From contig CAMTVY010000010.1 of assembly GCA_947085325.1 (NCBI GenBank), positions 1 through 64,000 on the forward strand: 64,000 nucleotides of DNA, given 5' to 3'. The DNA is from JAQBXX01 sp947085325 (GTDB taxonomy: Bacteria; Pseudomonadota; Gammaproteobacteria; SURF-13). The translations under genes and the position numbers were made by a program. The notes beneath the pieces are model-generated. The model saw only the letters and a program-made list of their open reading frames with translations. It was not told the DNA's origin and ran no database searches. Positions 1-9,172 of the stretch are shown here, one piece after another; within the stretch, counting starts at the first letter, position 1; every line of letters starts with the position of its first letter.

Positions 1-119
1 ATTGGATGCGTGGCGAGAGGGAAGATTCAATTTTACGGACACGTTCATAGGCAAGGCTACCCTGCATGGCAGGGCAGGAGCGGACAAGATATCACGTCTC
101 CCGGCAATGCAGCGGCCTG

Positions 120-1589
120 CTAGCGAACTATCTTGAGCAGGGTGCCGGGTGCGGGCTCGCCCTCCGGATAATACTGGTTGAGCAGGCGTAACTGTTCCTC
201 TGCATGGTGCGGGATGCGGGATTCACGTGCCAGTTTGGCAAAGCGCGTGGCCGGGCCGGTGCGCATGAGGTCGAGGTGCAGCGCCGTGGCAAGGGGGCGC
301 TCTGCCTCGGTCAGGGCATGGAAGCTCTTGGCGGCGGCAATGAAATCCGGGTCATAGCGGGTGGTGTCGCGTTCGTCCTTGCTGGCCCCGGCAAAGATGA
401 AGGCGCGCGTGCCGAAATAGATCACGGTAAAGCGCGCGAGGCGCTGGCCGTAGGGCGTGCGGGTGCGCGACAGCGCAGTGTAACCCTGCATGCCGTGATG
501 GGTGAAGGCTTCGCCGTTTTGCAGATTGGCAAGCTTGAGCCGGGTGCGCAAAAACTCCTCCGGCGAGACACGCTTGTTGATATCGTCGCTGCTGACATGC
601 AGTATGCCGTCGCCTTGCGGCGCGGTGGCGATCAGGCTGTCAGGGCGATTTTCCACGCGCCAGCCCGCAGGGAAGCTGAGCGCGAAGCCGAGATCCTGGT
701 GATAAAACTGGTTGCCTCGGCGCACGCCTTCCCGCTCGCTGTCGCCGAAGGTGAGGCCCTTAAGGGCGTTCAGAAATTCGTGCTGGTTGACGCGCGTGGC
801 GCCCGGCCGCTGTAATGCCCGGGCGCCGGCCACCACCTGTTGCAGGCGCGTGTCGTTATCCGGGTGGGTGGCAAACAGGCCATGATAGGTGCGCGGCTCG
901 CGCTGCTCCTCGGCGGCCAGTTGTTTGGCGAACGTTTCCTGGTGCTTGAGCATACCGATGACCGCAATGATTTCGTGCGGGTTGTAACCGCTTTGCGCCA
1001 TGTACTCCGCGCCCAGGCGGTCGGCCTCCAGCTCGTGTTCACGCCCGTAGCCGGAAAGCAGTGCGCTGCCGAGCGTGCCGAACAGCTGTTGTGCGCCCGG
1101 ATTGCCGAGCCCCGGTAGCAGGATCGAGCCCAGTGTGAAACCGATATCAGCGGCCTGGGCGGCGCTCTGCTGCTGCACGCCGTGGCGCGCGGTGACGTGA
1201 CCGATCTCGTGGCCGAGCACGGCGGCGAGCTGTGCCTCGGAATTGAGGTAGGCGAGCATGCCGCGCGTGATGTAGATATAGCCGCCGGGGAGGGCAAAGG
1301 CGTTGACGTCGGTGCTGTCCAGCACCGTGAAGCGATAGACCAGGTTGGTGCGATGGCTGTGGGCAGCCAGCTCTTCGCCCACGCGCTGCACGTAGGCCTG
1401 TAGCGCTGCATCGTCGTAGTAGCCGAACTCACGGAGTATTGCAGGCGCGGTCTTGCGCCCCACTTCAAGTTCGGCCTCCTCCGACATCAGCACGAAATCC
1501 TGTTTGCCGGATACCGGATTGACCGCGCAGCTGCCGAGCAGCAGCGCGCAGGTCAGCCAGCACAGCATGCTGGATGTGCATTTCAGCAC
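120..1589 (-). CDS. M48 family zinc metalloprotease, lipoprotein, BepA/YfgC-like
   Basis: Probable periplasmic, outer-membrane-anchored metalloprotease. The zinc motif HEIGH lies at about residues 127-131 and the third ligand region HELEAD at about 185-190, as in peptidase family M48. The N-terminus has a lipobox (LLGSC) ending at Cys21. I prefer the GTG at 1589 because it gives a lysine before the hydrophobic stretch and lies just after the stop of the upstream nuclease gene; a TTG at 1610 and ATG at 1568 are alternatives. After the protease domain there is a C-terminal region of about 180 residues, beginning near YHQDLGFALSFPAGW, which is not the TPR tail of E. coli BepA as far as I can see. 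By family analogy it may act in outer membrane protein quality control; the substrate is unknown. Confidence 0.85.
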   Translation of the reverse strand: MLKCTSSMLCWLTCALLLGSCAVNPVSGKQDFVLMSEEAELEVGRKTAPAILREFGYYDDAALQAYVQRVGEELAAHSHRTNLVYRFTVLDSTDVNAFALPGGYIYITRGMLAYLNSEAQLAAVLGHEIGHVTARHGVQQQSAAQAADIGFTLGSILLPGLGNPGAQQLFGTLGSALLSGYGREHELEADRLGAEYMAQSGYNPHEIIAVIGMLKHQETFAKQLAAEEQREPRTYHGLFATHPDNDTRLQQVVAGARALQRPGATRVNQHEFLNALKGLTFGDSEREGVRRGNQFYHQDLGFALSFPAGWRVENRPDSLIATAPQGDGILHVSSDDINKRVSPEEFLRTRLKLANLQNGEAFTHHGMQGYTALSRTRTPYGQRLARFTVIYFGTRAFIFAGASKDERDTTRYDPDFIAAAKSFHALTEAERPLATALHLDLMRTGPATRFAKLARESRIPHHAEEQLRLLNQYYPEGEPAPGTLLKIVR

Positions 1590-1593
1590 AGGG

Positions 1594-2370
1594 TCAGTCC
1601 AGGGTCTCAAGCGCGGCAGGGTGGCGCAGGTTAACGATCAGTCTACCGGCCTTGTCTGCATGCGGCCAGCCGCGCACCGTGAGGGTGCGCCCGCGCAATT
1701 GTGCAGGCGGTGTCGTGAAATAGTGTAAATCGTCACGGGCAATGCGCAAGGCGATGCCGCCCTCAAGCGTGAGCCAGACCGACCTGCGGCTCTCGCTCAC
1801 GCGCGTTACCCGCCCGCGGATGAGGTGAAAGCCCTCGGCGCCGGGCGCAAGCGCGGTGGATTCGATGGGTTGATAGGACGGCAGCGACCAGATGCCGCGC
1901 CGTGCAGCGCGTGCGCGTTGTTCTGCGGCCTGGTAGCAGGTGTGATTCCACAGGTCGGGAGGCACGGCCAGCGAGGTGGCGAGCCCCTGTTCTATGAGCA
2001 GGGCCGTGACGCTGCGCCCGTCCTCAAGGTAGGCATGGGCAAGGGTGCGCTGGTGACGGTCTTGCCGCCCTGCATCGTAACGCAGACGTATGAATTGATG
2101 TCCCGCCAACAGACCTTGCAAGGTTGTGCGGGCTTGCTCGGCATAGGGTTGAGAGGCCTCACCGTTACCGCCAATCTCGGGGGTGTCGAGCCCGATCAGC
2201 CGCAGTTTGCGGCCATCGGCGAGCCTGACAGTGTCGCCGTCGTAGATCGTTTCGACGCGGGCACGTTCATCGGTGCGGTCAGCGGCACACCCCTGTTCCG
2301 TGGCGTTGCCAGCGCACGCCGCCAGCACCAGAAGGGCTGCGGGTAGCGTGTAAAGCAGGCGACAGGGCAC
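1594..2370 (-). CDS. Thermonuclease (SNase-like) lipoprotein
   Basis: Staphylococcal-nuclease-fold protein of 258 residues. A signal peptide ends in a lipobox (LVLAAC, Cys19), so it is probably exported and lipidated. The SNase signature is clear: DGDTVRL at 44-50, then R57, LDTPE ending at E65, and R108 in DRHQRTLAHAY. These correspond to the catalytic Arg-Glu-Arg of the family. The C-terminal 80 residues (from about 175) form an extra small domain with an OB-like look, possibly nucleic acid binding; this is inference. It lies immediately upstream of the M48 protease gene on the same strand, so the two are probably co-transcribed. Likely role: extracytoplasmic DNA/RNA degradation. Confidence 0.85.
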   Translation of the reverse strand: MPCRLLYTLPAALLVLAACAGNATEQGCAADRTDERARVETIYDGDTVRLADGRKLRLIGLDTPEIGGNGEASQPYAEQARTTLQGLLAGHQFIRLRYDAGRQDRHQRTLAHAYLEDGRSVTALLIEQGLATSLAVPPDLWNHTCYQAAEQRARAARRGIWSLPSYQPIESTALAPGAEGFHLIRGRVTRVSESRRSVWLTLEGGIALRIARDDLHYFTTPPAQLRGRTLTVRGWPHADKAGRLIVNLRHPAALETLD

Positions 2371-2391
2371 AGGGGTGTGCCGGATGGCGGG

Positions 2392-2604
2392 TTACTGCTT
2401 GGCGCTGCGGCCGTACTTCTGACGGAATTTGTCCACCCGGCCACCGGTGTCGCTAATCTTCTGCTTGCCGGTAAAGAAGGGATGGCAGCTGGAACATACG
2501 TCCAGATGCTGATCCTTGTCTGCCGTGGAGCGGGTCTTGAAGCTGTTGCCGCAGCTACAGGTAACGTTAATTTCCTGATAGGCGGGGTGAATATCCGGTT
2601 TCAT
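2392..2604 (-). CDS. rpmE: 50S ribosomal protein L31, zinc-binding type
   Basis: 70-residue ribosomal protein L31. It keeps the cysteine pairs of the zinc-containing (C+) form: CSC at residues 16-18 and CSSC at 37-40. The family end ...KFRQKYG is present. Length is normal. The presence of the C+ form implies that a zinc-free paralogue, if any, lies elsewhere. It is followed at 20 nt by the nuclease gene on the same strand. Confidence 0.95.
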   Translation of the reverse strand: MKPDIHPAYQEINVTCSCGNSFKTRSTADKDQHLDVCSSCHPFFTGKQKISDTGGRVDKFRQKYGRSAKQ

Positions 2605-2690
2605 GGTTAAAGCCTCATTCTTCTGCCGCGTGGACGGACCCCCGTACCGGAGGCGCCTGACTTTTAGCGGCCAAATTCGAACCTGTAATT

Positions 2691-3110
2691 TTACGGGAGT
2701 TCTTCCTCTACAGCAAGCCGGGGCCTGCCGTTCACGCTACCCTTGTCGGGGAAGGGCAGTATGGTTGCCGGGCCCGGCAGTTTGGCGGCAAACGTCCGCT
2801 TCCGGGAGGTATACGGGGGTGTAGCCTCGCGCAAGGCCTCCAGGCTGTCAACCAAGCCCCCCTGTCCCATCACGGTGTCCCACATCATGGCGGAAATGCG
2901 GATGCAGGCGGCAAGTGTCGTGCCCGATCGCTCCCGCACCTTGTCGACGCGCCACTGCAGGCATCGTAGACGGTGCTGATGCTCCGCAACGGTACGGGAA
3001 ATAGCTTGATTAACAATTACCTCACGCTGCTTTTCAAACGCTGCGGGGTCGGATCTGGCGAGTGCAGACCAGCTATCGAAGTCAAAATCCCAATCAAACG
3101 CAGTTTGCAT
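2691..3110 (-). CDS. DUF3135-like protein
   Basis: 139-residue cytosolic protein with an acidic, aromatic N-terminus (FDWDFDFDSWSALARSDPAAFE), then a helical segment with RLRCLQWRVDKVR. This pattern (FD.W..LA..DP.AFE followed by LQWRID) is that of the DUF3135 family of gammaproteobacteria, for which I know no function. No signal peptide or membrane segment is seen. The last 35 residues look disordered. It sits alone between rpmE and the divergent glgP. Confidence 0.7.
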   Translation of the reverse strand: MQTAFDWDFDFDSWSALARSDPAAFEKQREVIVNQAISRTVAEHQHRLRCLQWRVDKVRERSGTTLAACIRISAMMWDTVMGQGGLVDSLEALREATPPYTSRKRTFAAKLPGPATILPFPDKGSVNGRPRLAVEEELP

Positions 3111-3288
3111 CTGAGCAGTCCATCGACTAACTTAGCTTAAGTATAGCCCGTGATCTGCCGCTAATTAAAGTGCTGGTTTTGTGTCATGCAATCCATGTCT
3201 GCCGATAATTTGATAATAATCACAAGTATTCACATGGCGCTGATTAGTGCCTGCACGCAGCGTACCCCTTAAAACGTTAATAAGCCCT
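3111..3288. other. Divergent intergenic region between DUF3135 gene and glgP
   Basis: AT-rich spacer of 178 nt that must hold promoters for both directions. GATAAT-like hexamers occur near 3207-3220, but no convincing -35/-10 pair with good spacing can be called by eye. No ORF or hairpin stands out. Confidence 0.4.
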
Positions 3289-5784
3289 ATGCTGACTAAA
3301 AACAAGATCCGGTCACTGAAATATGAATGTCTGGGCATGGATGTCGAATCCATCCGCCAGTCGCTGGCCAACCGGCTCGAGTATTCGGCGGGCAAGGATT
3401 TGCATACCGCCACGCCGCGCGACTGGACCACTGTGGTCACCTATACCGTGCGTGATCGTCTGATCGAGCGCTGGATGGAGACCATGCGCACCTATTACCG
3501 CGAAGACAGCAAGCGGGTGTATTACCTGTCGCTGGAGTTTCTTACCGGTCGTGCGCTGATCAACAGCCTGCTCAACCTGGGCGTGCTCAAGGAGTACCGC
3601 GAGGCGCTGGATGAGCTGGGCCTCGATCTGGAGGAAATCGCCGAACTCGAACCCGAGGCGGCGCTCGGCAACGGTGGCCTGGGCCGGCTGGCGGCCTGTT
3701 TTCTCGATGCCATGGCTACGCTCGGGCTGCCCGGTTACGGCTACGGCATCCGCTATGAATACGGCATGTTCAACCAGCGCATCGAGAACGGGCAACAGGT
3801 GGAGCATCCGGATAACTGGCTGCGCTATGGCAACCCCTGGGAGTTCCCGCGTCCCGAATTGCTGTATCCGGTGCATATGTATGGCCGCGTGGTGGACTAC
3901 GTGGACGAGCATGGCAAGTCTCATTTCCAGTGGGTGGACGGCGAAGAAGTGCTGGCCATGGCCTATGACACGCCGATCCCGGGCTATGGCACCAACACCG
4001 TGAACAACATGCGGTTGTGGGCCAGCAAGTCGTCGCGTGATTTCGATCTCAAGTACTTCAATGACGGCGACTACATCCGTGCCGTGCAGGACAAAAGCGC
4101 CTCGGAAAGTATCTCCAAGGTGTTATATCCGGACGACAGCACCAGCTCGGGGCGCGGACTGCGCCTCAAGCAGGAATATTTCTTTGTCTCCGCTTCGTTG
4201 CAGGATATTCTCGCGCGTTTCCACAAGACCCACGAGGATATCGGCAAGCTGCCGGACAAGGTGGCGATCCAGCTGAACGATACGCACCCGGCGATTGCCA
4301 TACCGGAACTGATGCGGTTGCTGGTGGATAAATATCATGTCGCCTGGGAGCAGGCCTGGGACATCACCCAGCGGACCTTCTCTTACACCAATCACACCCT
4401 GCTGCCGGAAGCGCTGGAGACGTGGCCGGTCGAGCTGTTCGAAATCATGCTGCCGCGTCACTTGCAGATCATCTACGAGATCAACCACCATTTTCTCAAG
4501 CAGGTGATACACCAGTATCCCGGTGATCTGGGGCTGTTGCGGCGCGTGTCGCTGGTTCAGGAAGGCGGCAAACGCTGCGTGCGCATGGCGCATCTCGCCA
4601 TCGTCGGCAGCCACAAGGTCAATGGGGTGGCGGCGCTGCATACCCATCTGCTCCAGACGACGCTGTTCGCCGATTTTGACCGCATCTTTCCCGGCCGCAT
4701 AGTCAACAAGACCAACGGCATTACGCCACGGTTGTGGCTCAATCAGGCCAATCCGCCGCTCGCGCAGCTCATCAGCTCGCATATCGGCGACCGCTGGATT
4801 ACCAGGCTGGATGAGTTGAAAAAGCTGGAACCCTTGGCGAACGACAGTAGCTTTCGCGCCGCTTTTCGTGCCGCGAAGAATGAGAACAAGGAGCGTCTGG
4901 CACGGCTGATCAAGCAGCGCCTGGGAATAGAGATTCGTACAGACTCGCTGTTTGACGTGCAGGTCAAGCGCATTCACGAGTACAAGCGCCAGCTGCTGAA
5001 CCTGCTGCATGTGATCACGCTTTATAATCGCATACGCACAAACGGCACGGAGGGTAGCGTGCCACGCACCGTGATCTTTGCGGGCAAGGCCGCGCCGGGC
5101 TATGTCATCGCCAAGCTGATCATCAGGCTGATTAACGATGTGGCCGAGGTGATAAACAACGATCCGAATGTGCACGGCCACCTCAAGGTGGTGTTTATAC
5201 CGAACTACAATGTGTCCGCCGCGCTCGATATTATCCCCGCTGCCGAGTTGTCGCAGCATATCTCCACTGCTGGCACCGAGGCGTCAGGCACCGGCAACAT
5301 GAAATTTGCGCTGAACGGTTCGCTGATCATCGGCACGCTGGATGGTGCAAACGTCGAGATACGCGAAGAAGTGGGTGCGGAAAACATCTTCATCTTTGGC
5401 CGCACCACGGATGAAGTGCAACGGCTGCGCAACGAGGGTTACCGCCCGTGGGAGTATTACCATGGCGACGATGAACTCAGGCAGGTGCTGGATATGATCA
5501 GCTCGGGCTATTTCTCACCCAATGCCCCGCGAATGTACCACTCCATCATCAATGGCCTGCTTGATGGCGGCGATCGCTACATGCTGCTTGCCGACTACGC
5601 GTCCTACGTGGAGTGTCACGAACGCGCGGCACGGCTCTACCTGGATCAGGAAGAATGGACGCGCCGGGCGATACTGAACACTGCGTCGATGGGAAAGTTT
5701 TCCTGTGACCGCACTATCCGCGAGTACGCCGAGGAGATATGGGGCGTGGCGCCGGTGGATGTGACGTTGCAGTGCCCGATTTGA
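3289..5784 (+). CDS. glgP: Glycogen/maltodextrin phosphorylase
   Basis: Cytosolic pyridoxal-phosphate enzyme of glycosyltransferase family 35. It releases glucose 1-phosphate from alpha-1,4-glucans. I chose the ATG at 3289 (831 residues, MLTKNKIRS) over an upstream in-frame GTG at 3247, because family alignment starts there. Strong family signatures are NGGLGRLAACFLDAMATL, the PLP region EASGTGNMKF with the cofactor lysine at residue 672, and LNDTHPAIAIPELMR. Length is that of bacterial GlgP/MalP. No other glycogen gene is adjacent, so it appears to be a stand-alone unit. The end is followed by a hairpin repeat shared with convergent rho. Confidence 0.95.
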   Translation: MLTKNKIRSLKYECLGMDVESIRQSLANRLEYSAGKDLHTATPRDWTTVVTYTVRDRLIERWMETMRTYYREDSKRVYYLSLEFLTGRALINSLLNLGVLKEYREALDELGLDLEEIAELEPEAALGNGGLGRLAACFLDAMATLGLPGYGYGIRYEYGMFNQRIENGQQVEHPDNWLRYGNPWEFPRPELLYPVHMYGRVVDYVDEHGKSHFQWVDGEEVLAMAYDTPIPGYGTNTVNNMRLWASKSSRDFDLKYFNDGDYIRAVQDKSASESISKVLYPDDSTSSGRGLRLKQEYFFVSASLQDILARFHKTHEDIGKLPDKVAIQLNDTHPAIAIPELMRLLVDKYHVAWEQAWDITQRTFSYTNHTLLPEALETWPVELFEIMLPRHLQIIYEINHHFLKQVIHQYPGDLGLLRRVSLVQEGGKRCVRMAHLAIVGSHKVNGVAALHTHLLQTTLFADFDRIFPGRIVNKTNGITPRLWLNQANPPLAQLISSHIGDRWITRLDELKKLEPLANDSSFRAAFRAAKNENKERLARLIKQRLGIEIRTDSLFDVQVKRIHEYKRQLLNLLHVITLYNRIRTNGTEGSVPRTVIFAGKAAPGYVIAKLIIRLINDVAEVINNDPNVHGHLKVVFIPNYNVSAALDIIPAAELSQHISTAGTEASGTGNMKFALNGSLIIGTLDGANVEIREEVGAENIFIFGRTTDEVQRLRNEGYRPWEYYHGDDELRQVLDMISSGYFSPNAPRMYHSIINGLLDGGDRYMLLADYASYVECHERAARLYLDQEEWTRRAILNTASMGKFSCDRTIREYAEEIWGVAPVDVTLQCPI

Positions 5785-5788
5785 TGCA

Positions 5789-5886
5789 AGGGAAAGGTAC
5801 AAGAGAAAAGAGAGAGCCTTGAAATGCTTGAACGAAGGCGGCTGAAAAATTAAGTCAATCCTGTGCTCTTGTATCTTTTCTCTCTA
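5789..5886. repeat. Heptamer-unit hairpin repeat, family A copy 1 (GTACAAG type)
   Basis: Intergenic inverted repeat between the convergent ends of glgP and rho. The left arm contains GGGAAAG-GTACAAG-AGAAAAG-AGAGAG. The right arm is the reverse complement of AGAGAAAAGATACAAGAG. The loop is about 50 nt. The same units recur at about 43.7 and 45.8 kb. It may serve as a bidirectional transcription end. This is visible structure; the function is inferred. Confidence 0.7.
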
Positions 5887-5888
5887 GC

Positions 5889-7145
5889 TCAACGCTTCAT
5901 TGAGTCAAAGAACTCGGAGTTGACCTTGGTGCTCTTGAGTTTCTCCAGCAGGAACTCCATCGCCGCAAGCTCGTCCATCGGGTGCAGCAGCTTGCGCAGT
6001 ATCCACATCTTCTGCAATTCATCCGGCTTGGTGAGCAGCTCTTCACGTCGCGTGCCGGAGCGGTTGATGTTGATGGAGGGGTAAACGCGCTTTTCCGACA
6101 TCTTGCGGTCAAGGTGCACTTCCATGTTGCCGGTGCCCTTGAACTCTTCGTAAATCACGTCATCCATCTTGGATCCGGTATCCACCAGCGCGGTCGCGAT
6201 AATGGTGAGTGAGCCGCCTTCCTCGATGTTGCGCGCCGCGCCGAAAAAGCGCTTGGGGCGTTGCAGGGCGTTGGCGTCCACGCCGCCCGTGAGCACCTTG
6301 CCTGAGGCGGGCACGACGGTGTTGTAGGCGCGGCCCAGACGGGTGATCGAGTCGAGCAGGATGATCACGTCGCGCTTGTGCTCGACCAGACGCTTGGCCT
6401 TTTCGATCACCATCTCCGCCACCTGCACGTGACGGGTGGCCGGTTCATCGAAGGTGCTGGAAACCACCTCGCCCTTCACCGAGCGCTGCATCTCGGTGAC
6501 TTCTTCCGGGCGCTCGTCGATGAGCAGCACGATCAGATAGCATTCCGGGTGCTTGGCGGCGATGGAGTGCGCGATATTCTGCAACATCATGGTCTTGCCC
6601 GCCTTGGGCGGGGAGACGATCAGGCCTCGCTGGCCCTTGCCGATGGGCGAAATAAGGTCGATCACGCGCGCGGTGAGGTCTTCGGTGGTGCCGTTGCCGA
6701 TTTCGAGGCTGAGGCGCTCGTTGGGGAACAGCGGTGTGAGGTTTTCAAACAGCACCTTGTTCTTGGCATTTTCAGGCGCCTCGAAGTTGATTTCATTCAC
6801 CTTGAGCAGCGCGAAGTAGCGCTCGCCTTCCTTGGGCGGGCGGATCTTGCCGGAGACGGTGTCGCCGGTGCGCAGGTTGAAGCGCCGTACCTGGCTGGGC
6901 GAGACGTAGATATCGTCGGGGCCTGCGAGGTAGGAGCTGTCGGCGGAGCGCAGGAAGCCGTAGCCGTCCTGCAGGATTTCCAGCACACCGTCGCCGGAAA
7001 TGTCTTCCCCCTTGTGCGCGTGCGCCTTGAGAATGGCGAAGATGACGTCCTGCTTGCGCGAGCGCGCCATGCCTTCGATGCCCATGGACTGGGCAAGGTC
7101 GATCAGATCAGAGGGTGTTTTTTGCTTTAGTTCAGTCAGGTTCAT
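5889..7145 (-). CDS. rho: Transcription termination factor Rho
   Basis: Hexameric RNA-dependent ATPase that ends transcription; 418 residues, full length. Visible: N-terminal helical domain (MNLTELKQKTPSDLI), RNA-binding cold-shock-like domain with GYGFLRS (about 61-67), Walker A SPPKAGKTMM (178-187), Walker B VIILLDSITRLGRAYN, and the C-terminal Q/R loops. Located downstream of trxA on the same strand with rhlB divergent, the order known from E. coli. The leader between trxA and rho (about 160 nt) could host the usual autogenous attenuation, but I see no specific element. Confidence 0.98.
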   Translation of the reverse strand: MNLTELKQKTPSDLIDLAQSMGIEGMARSRKQDVIFAILKAHAHKGEDISGDGVLEILQDGYGFLRSADSSYLAGPDDIYVSPSQVRRFNLRTGDTVSGKIRPPKEGERYFALLKVNEINFEAPENAKNKVLFENLTPLFPNERLSLEIGNGTTEDLTARVIDLISPIGKGQRGLIVSPPKAGKTMMLQNIAHSIAAKHPECYLIVLLIDERPEEVTEMQRSVKGEVVSSTFDEPATRHVQVAEMVIEKAKRLVEHKRDVIILLDSITRLGRAYNTVVPASGKVLTGGVDANALQRPKRFFGAARNIEEGGSLTIIATALVDTGSKMDDVIYEEFKGTGNMEVHLDRKMSEKRVYPSININRSGTRREELLTKPDELQKMWILRKLLHPMDELAAMEFLLEKLKSTKVNSEFFDSMKR

Positions 7146-7305
7146 GCATGTATGCTTTATGGATGGCGGGTGGGTGACGGGAGACGGGCGTTCATGGGCC
7201 CGGAGTAACTTAAGTGGTTGTGGTCTGGGGAGAGCTGCCGGGGCGGCAGGTCAACAAGCGTTGCAATTAAAATTACACTATCACGCTATTCATCCGGCGT
7301 CCAGT

Positions 7306-7632
7306 TCAAAGATTGGAATCAATAAACGCGGTGAGTTGCGATTTCGAGAGTGCGCCCACCTTGGTGGCTGAGACATCGCCGTTTTTGAACAGCATCAGGG
7401 TCGGTATGCCGCGGATGCCGAACTTGGGCGGGGTGGCGGGGTTCTGGTCGATATTGAGTTTGGCGATCTTGATCCTGCCGTCGTACTCGGCGGCTATCTC
7501 ATCAAGGACGGGTGCAATCATCTTGCACGGGCCGCACCAGTCTGCCCAGTAGTCTACCAGCACCGGAACGCCGGCCTCGAGTACCTCGCTTTCAAATGTT
7601 GCGTCGGTGATATGAACGATATTTCCGCTCAC
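7306..7632 (-). CDS. trxA: Thioredoxin
   Basis: 108-residue thioredoxin 1 with active site WCGPCK, preceded by DYWAD, and the cis-proline segment RGIPTLMLFKNG. Cytosolic protein disulfide reductase. The frame is open upstream to 7770, but the extra 46 residues have no thioredoxin similarity. The GTG at 7632 gives VSGNIVHITD, the normal start, with an AGAGG element upstream. It is transcribed towards rho and is divergent from rhlB. Confidence 0.96.
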   Translation of the reverse strand: MSGNIVHITDATFESEVLEAGVPVLVDYWADWCGPCKMIAPVLDEIAAEYDGRIKIAKLNIDQNPATPPKFGIRGIPTLMLFKNGDVSATKVGALSKSQLTAFIDSNL

Positions 7633-7814
7633 GCGTTGTGTGCCTCTGTTTGGAGTAATCGGGTGGCCCTGAGAAGGGGCCGCTTGCGGGGTATAGGCTT
7701 TGATTGTTCCGCTCTGCTGGTGACATTTCACCGCACTTGGGCGACTTTTACAAGCCTCAGTTTTTTCCAACAGGGCAAGCCAGGTATCGGCAAATCTGCT
7801 ATCGTGTACCGCCT

Positions 7815-9146
7815 ATGACCGCACCCGCAAGCAAAAAACACCTGACAGAGGTGGCATTCTCGGGCCTCGGCTTGCCTGCGCCACTGATGCAAGGCATTGA
7901 AGAGATTGGCTTTTCTTTTTGCACGCCGATTCAGGCCGAGACCCTGCCGCTGGCGCTGGCGGGCCATGATGTCGCCGGCCAGGCACAGACCGGCACCGGC
8001 AAGACAGCGGCGTTCCTGCTGGCGCTGATGAACCACCTGCTCAAACACCCCGCCGAGCCGGGGCGCAAGGCGAACCAGCCGCGCGCGCTGGTGCTCGCAC
8101 CCACCCGCGAGCTGGCGATTCAGATTCACAAGGACGCCGTGGTACTGGGCGGGCACGCTGGCCTGAGCCTCGGCCTGGTCTACGGCGGCACCGGCTACGA
8201 CACCCAGCGCGCCATGATGGAGGCCGGGGTGGACATCCTGATCGGCACGCCGGGGCGCGTGATCGATTACTTCAAGCAGCACGTGTTCGATCTGAAGGCG
8301 GCGCAGGTGATGGTGCTGGACGAGGCGGATCGCATGTTTGATCTGGGTTTCATCAAGGACGTACGTTTTCTGTTGCGCCGCCTCCCGCCTCCCGAGCGGC
8401 GTTTGAACATGCTGTTTTCCGCCACCCTGTCGTGGCGCGTGACCGAACTCGCCTACGAGCACATGAACAGCCCGCGCCTGATTGAGGTCGAGCCCGACAA
8501 GGTGACGGCGGACAAGGTGACGCAGGCGGTGTACCACGTGGCGAACGAGGAAAAGATCGCACTGCTGATCGGTCTGCTCCGGCGCACCGACGCGACACGC
8601 AGCATCGTGTTCGTGAACACCAAGGCCGCAGCGCACAGGGTGCTCGGCTATCTGACGGGCAACGGCTTCGGCACGGCACTGCTGTCGGGTGACGTGCCGC
8701 AGAAAAAGCGCCAGCAGTTGCTGGCGGAATTCCAGACCGGCAAGCTGGCGATCCTGGTGGCTACCGACGTCGCGGCGCGCGGGTTGCATATCCCCGAGGT
8801 GAGCCACGTGTTCAATTACGACCTGCCGCAATCAGGCGAGGACTACGTGCACCGCATCGGGCGTACCGCGCGCGTCGGCGCCTCCGGCGACTCCATCAGC
8901 TTTGCCTGCGAGGAATACGCCTTTACGCTGCCCGAGATCGAAGAGTATACCGGCCACAAGATTCCCGTGATGCGGGTCACGGACGAGCTGTTGGCCAAGC
9001 CGCTGCTGCCGCCGCACAAATCCGAGTTTGCACCCAAGCCGTTTGCCGCACGGCAAGGCAAGGCGGGTGGCAGGGCGCCGGGTGGACGTGGCGCGCCGCC
9101 CAAGAGTCACAGTCACGGCTCGTCGCGTTCGCGCGGGCGTGGCTGA
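7815..9146 (+). CDS. rhlB: DEAD-box ATP-dependent RNA helicase, RhlB type
   Basis: 443-residue helicase starting at ATG 7815 (MTAPASKKHLTEV); the open frame continues upstream but overlaps the trxA control region and lacks similarity. Helicase motifs seen in order: Q motif (GFSFCTPIQAETLP), AQTGTGKT, PTRELAIQ, TPGRVIDY, DEADRMFDLGF, SAT, VFVNTK, ATDVAARGLH and HRIGRTARVG. The C-terminus is short, basic and glycine rich. Divergence from trxA-rho matches rhlB of E. coli, where the protein joins the RNA degradosome; that partnership is not shown here. Confidence 0.93.
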   Translation: MTAPASKKHLTEVAFSGLGLPAPLMQGIEEIGFSFCTPIQAETLPLALAGHDVAGQAQTGTGKTAAFLLALMNHLLKHPAEPGRKANQPRALVLAPTRELAIQIHKDAVVLGGHAGLSLGLVYGGTGYDTQRAMMEAGVDILIGTPGRVIDYFKQHVFDLKAAQVMVLDEADRMFDLGFIKDVRFLLRRLPPPERRLNMLFSATLSWRVTELAYEHMNSPRLIEVEPDKVTADKVTQAVYHVANEEKIALLIGLLRRTDATRSIVFVNTKAAAHRVLGYLTGNGFGTALLSGDVPQKKRQQLLAEFQTGKLAILVATDVAARGLHIPEVSHVFNYDLPQSGEDYVHRIGRTARVGASGDSISFACEEYAFTLPEIEEYTGHKIPVMRVTDELLAKPLLPPHKSEFAPKPFAARQGKAGGRAPGGRGAPPKSHSHGSSRSRGRG

Positions 9147-9172
9147 CACTCTATATCAAGCGAGGACATGAC

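Noticed and set aside
7633..7770. 46-residue N-terminal extension of thioredoxin
   Set aside because: It overlaps the divergent rhlB control region and has no fold similarity; GTG 7632 with a ribosome site gives the standard 108 residues.
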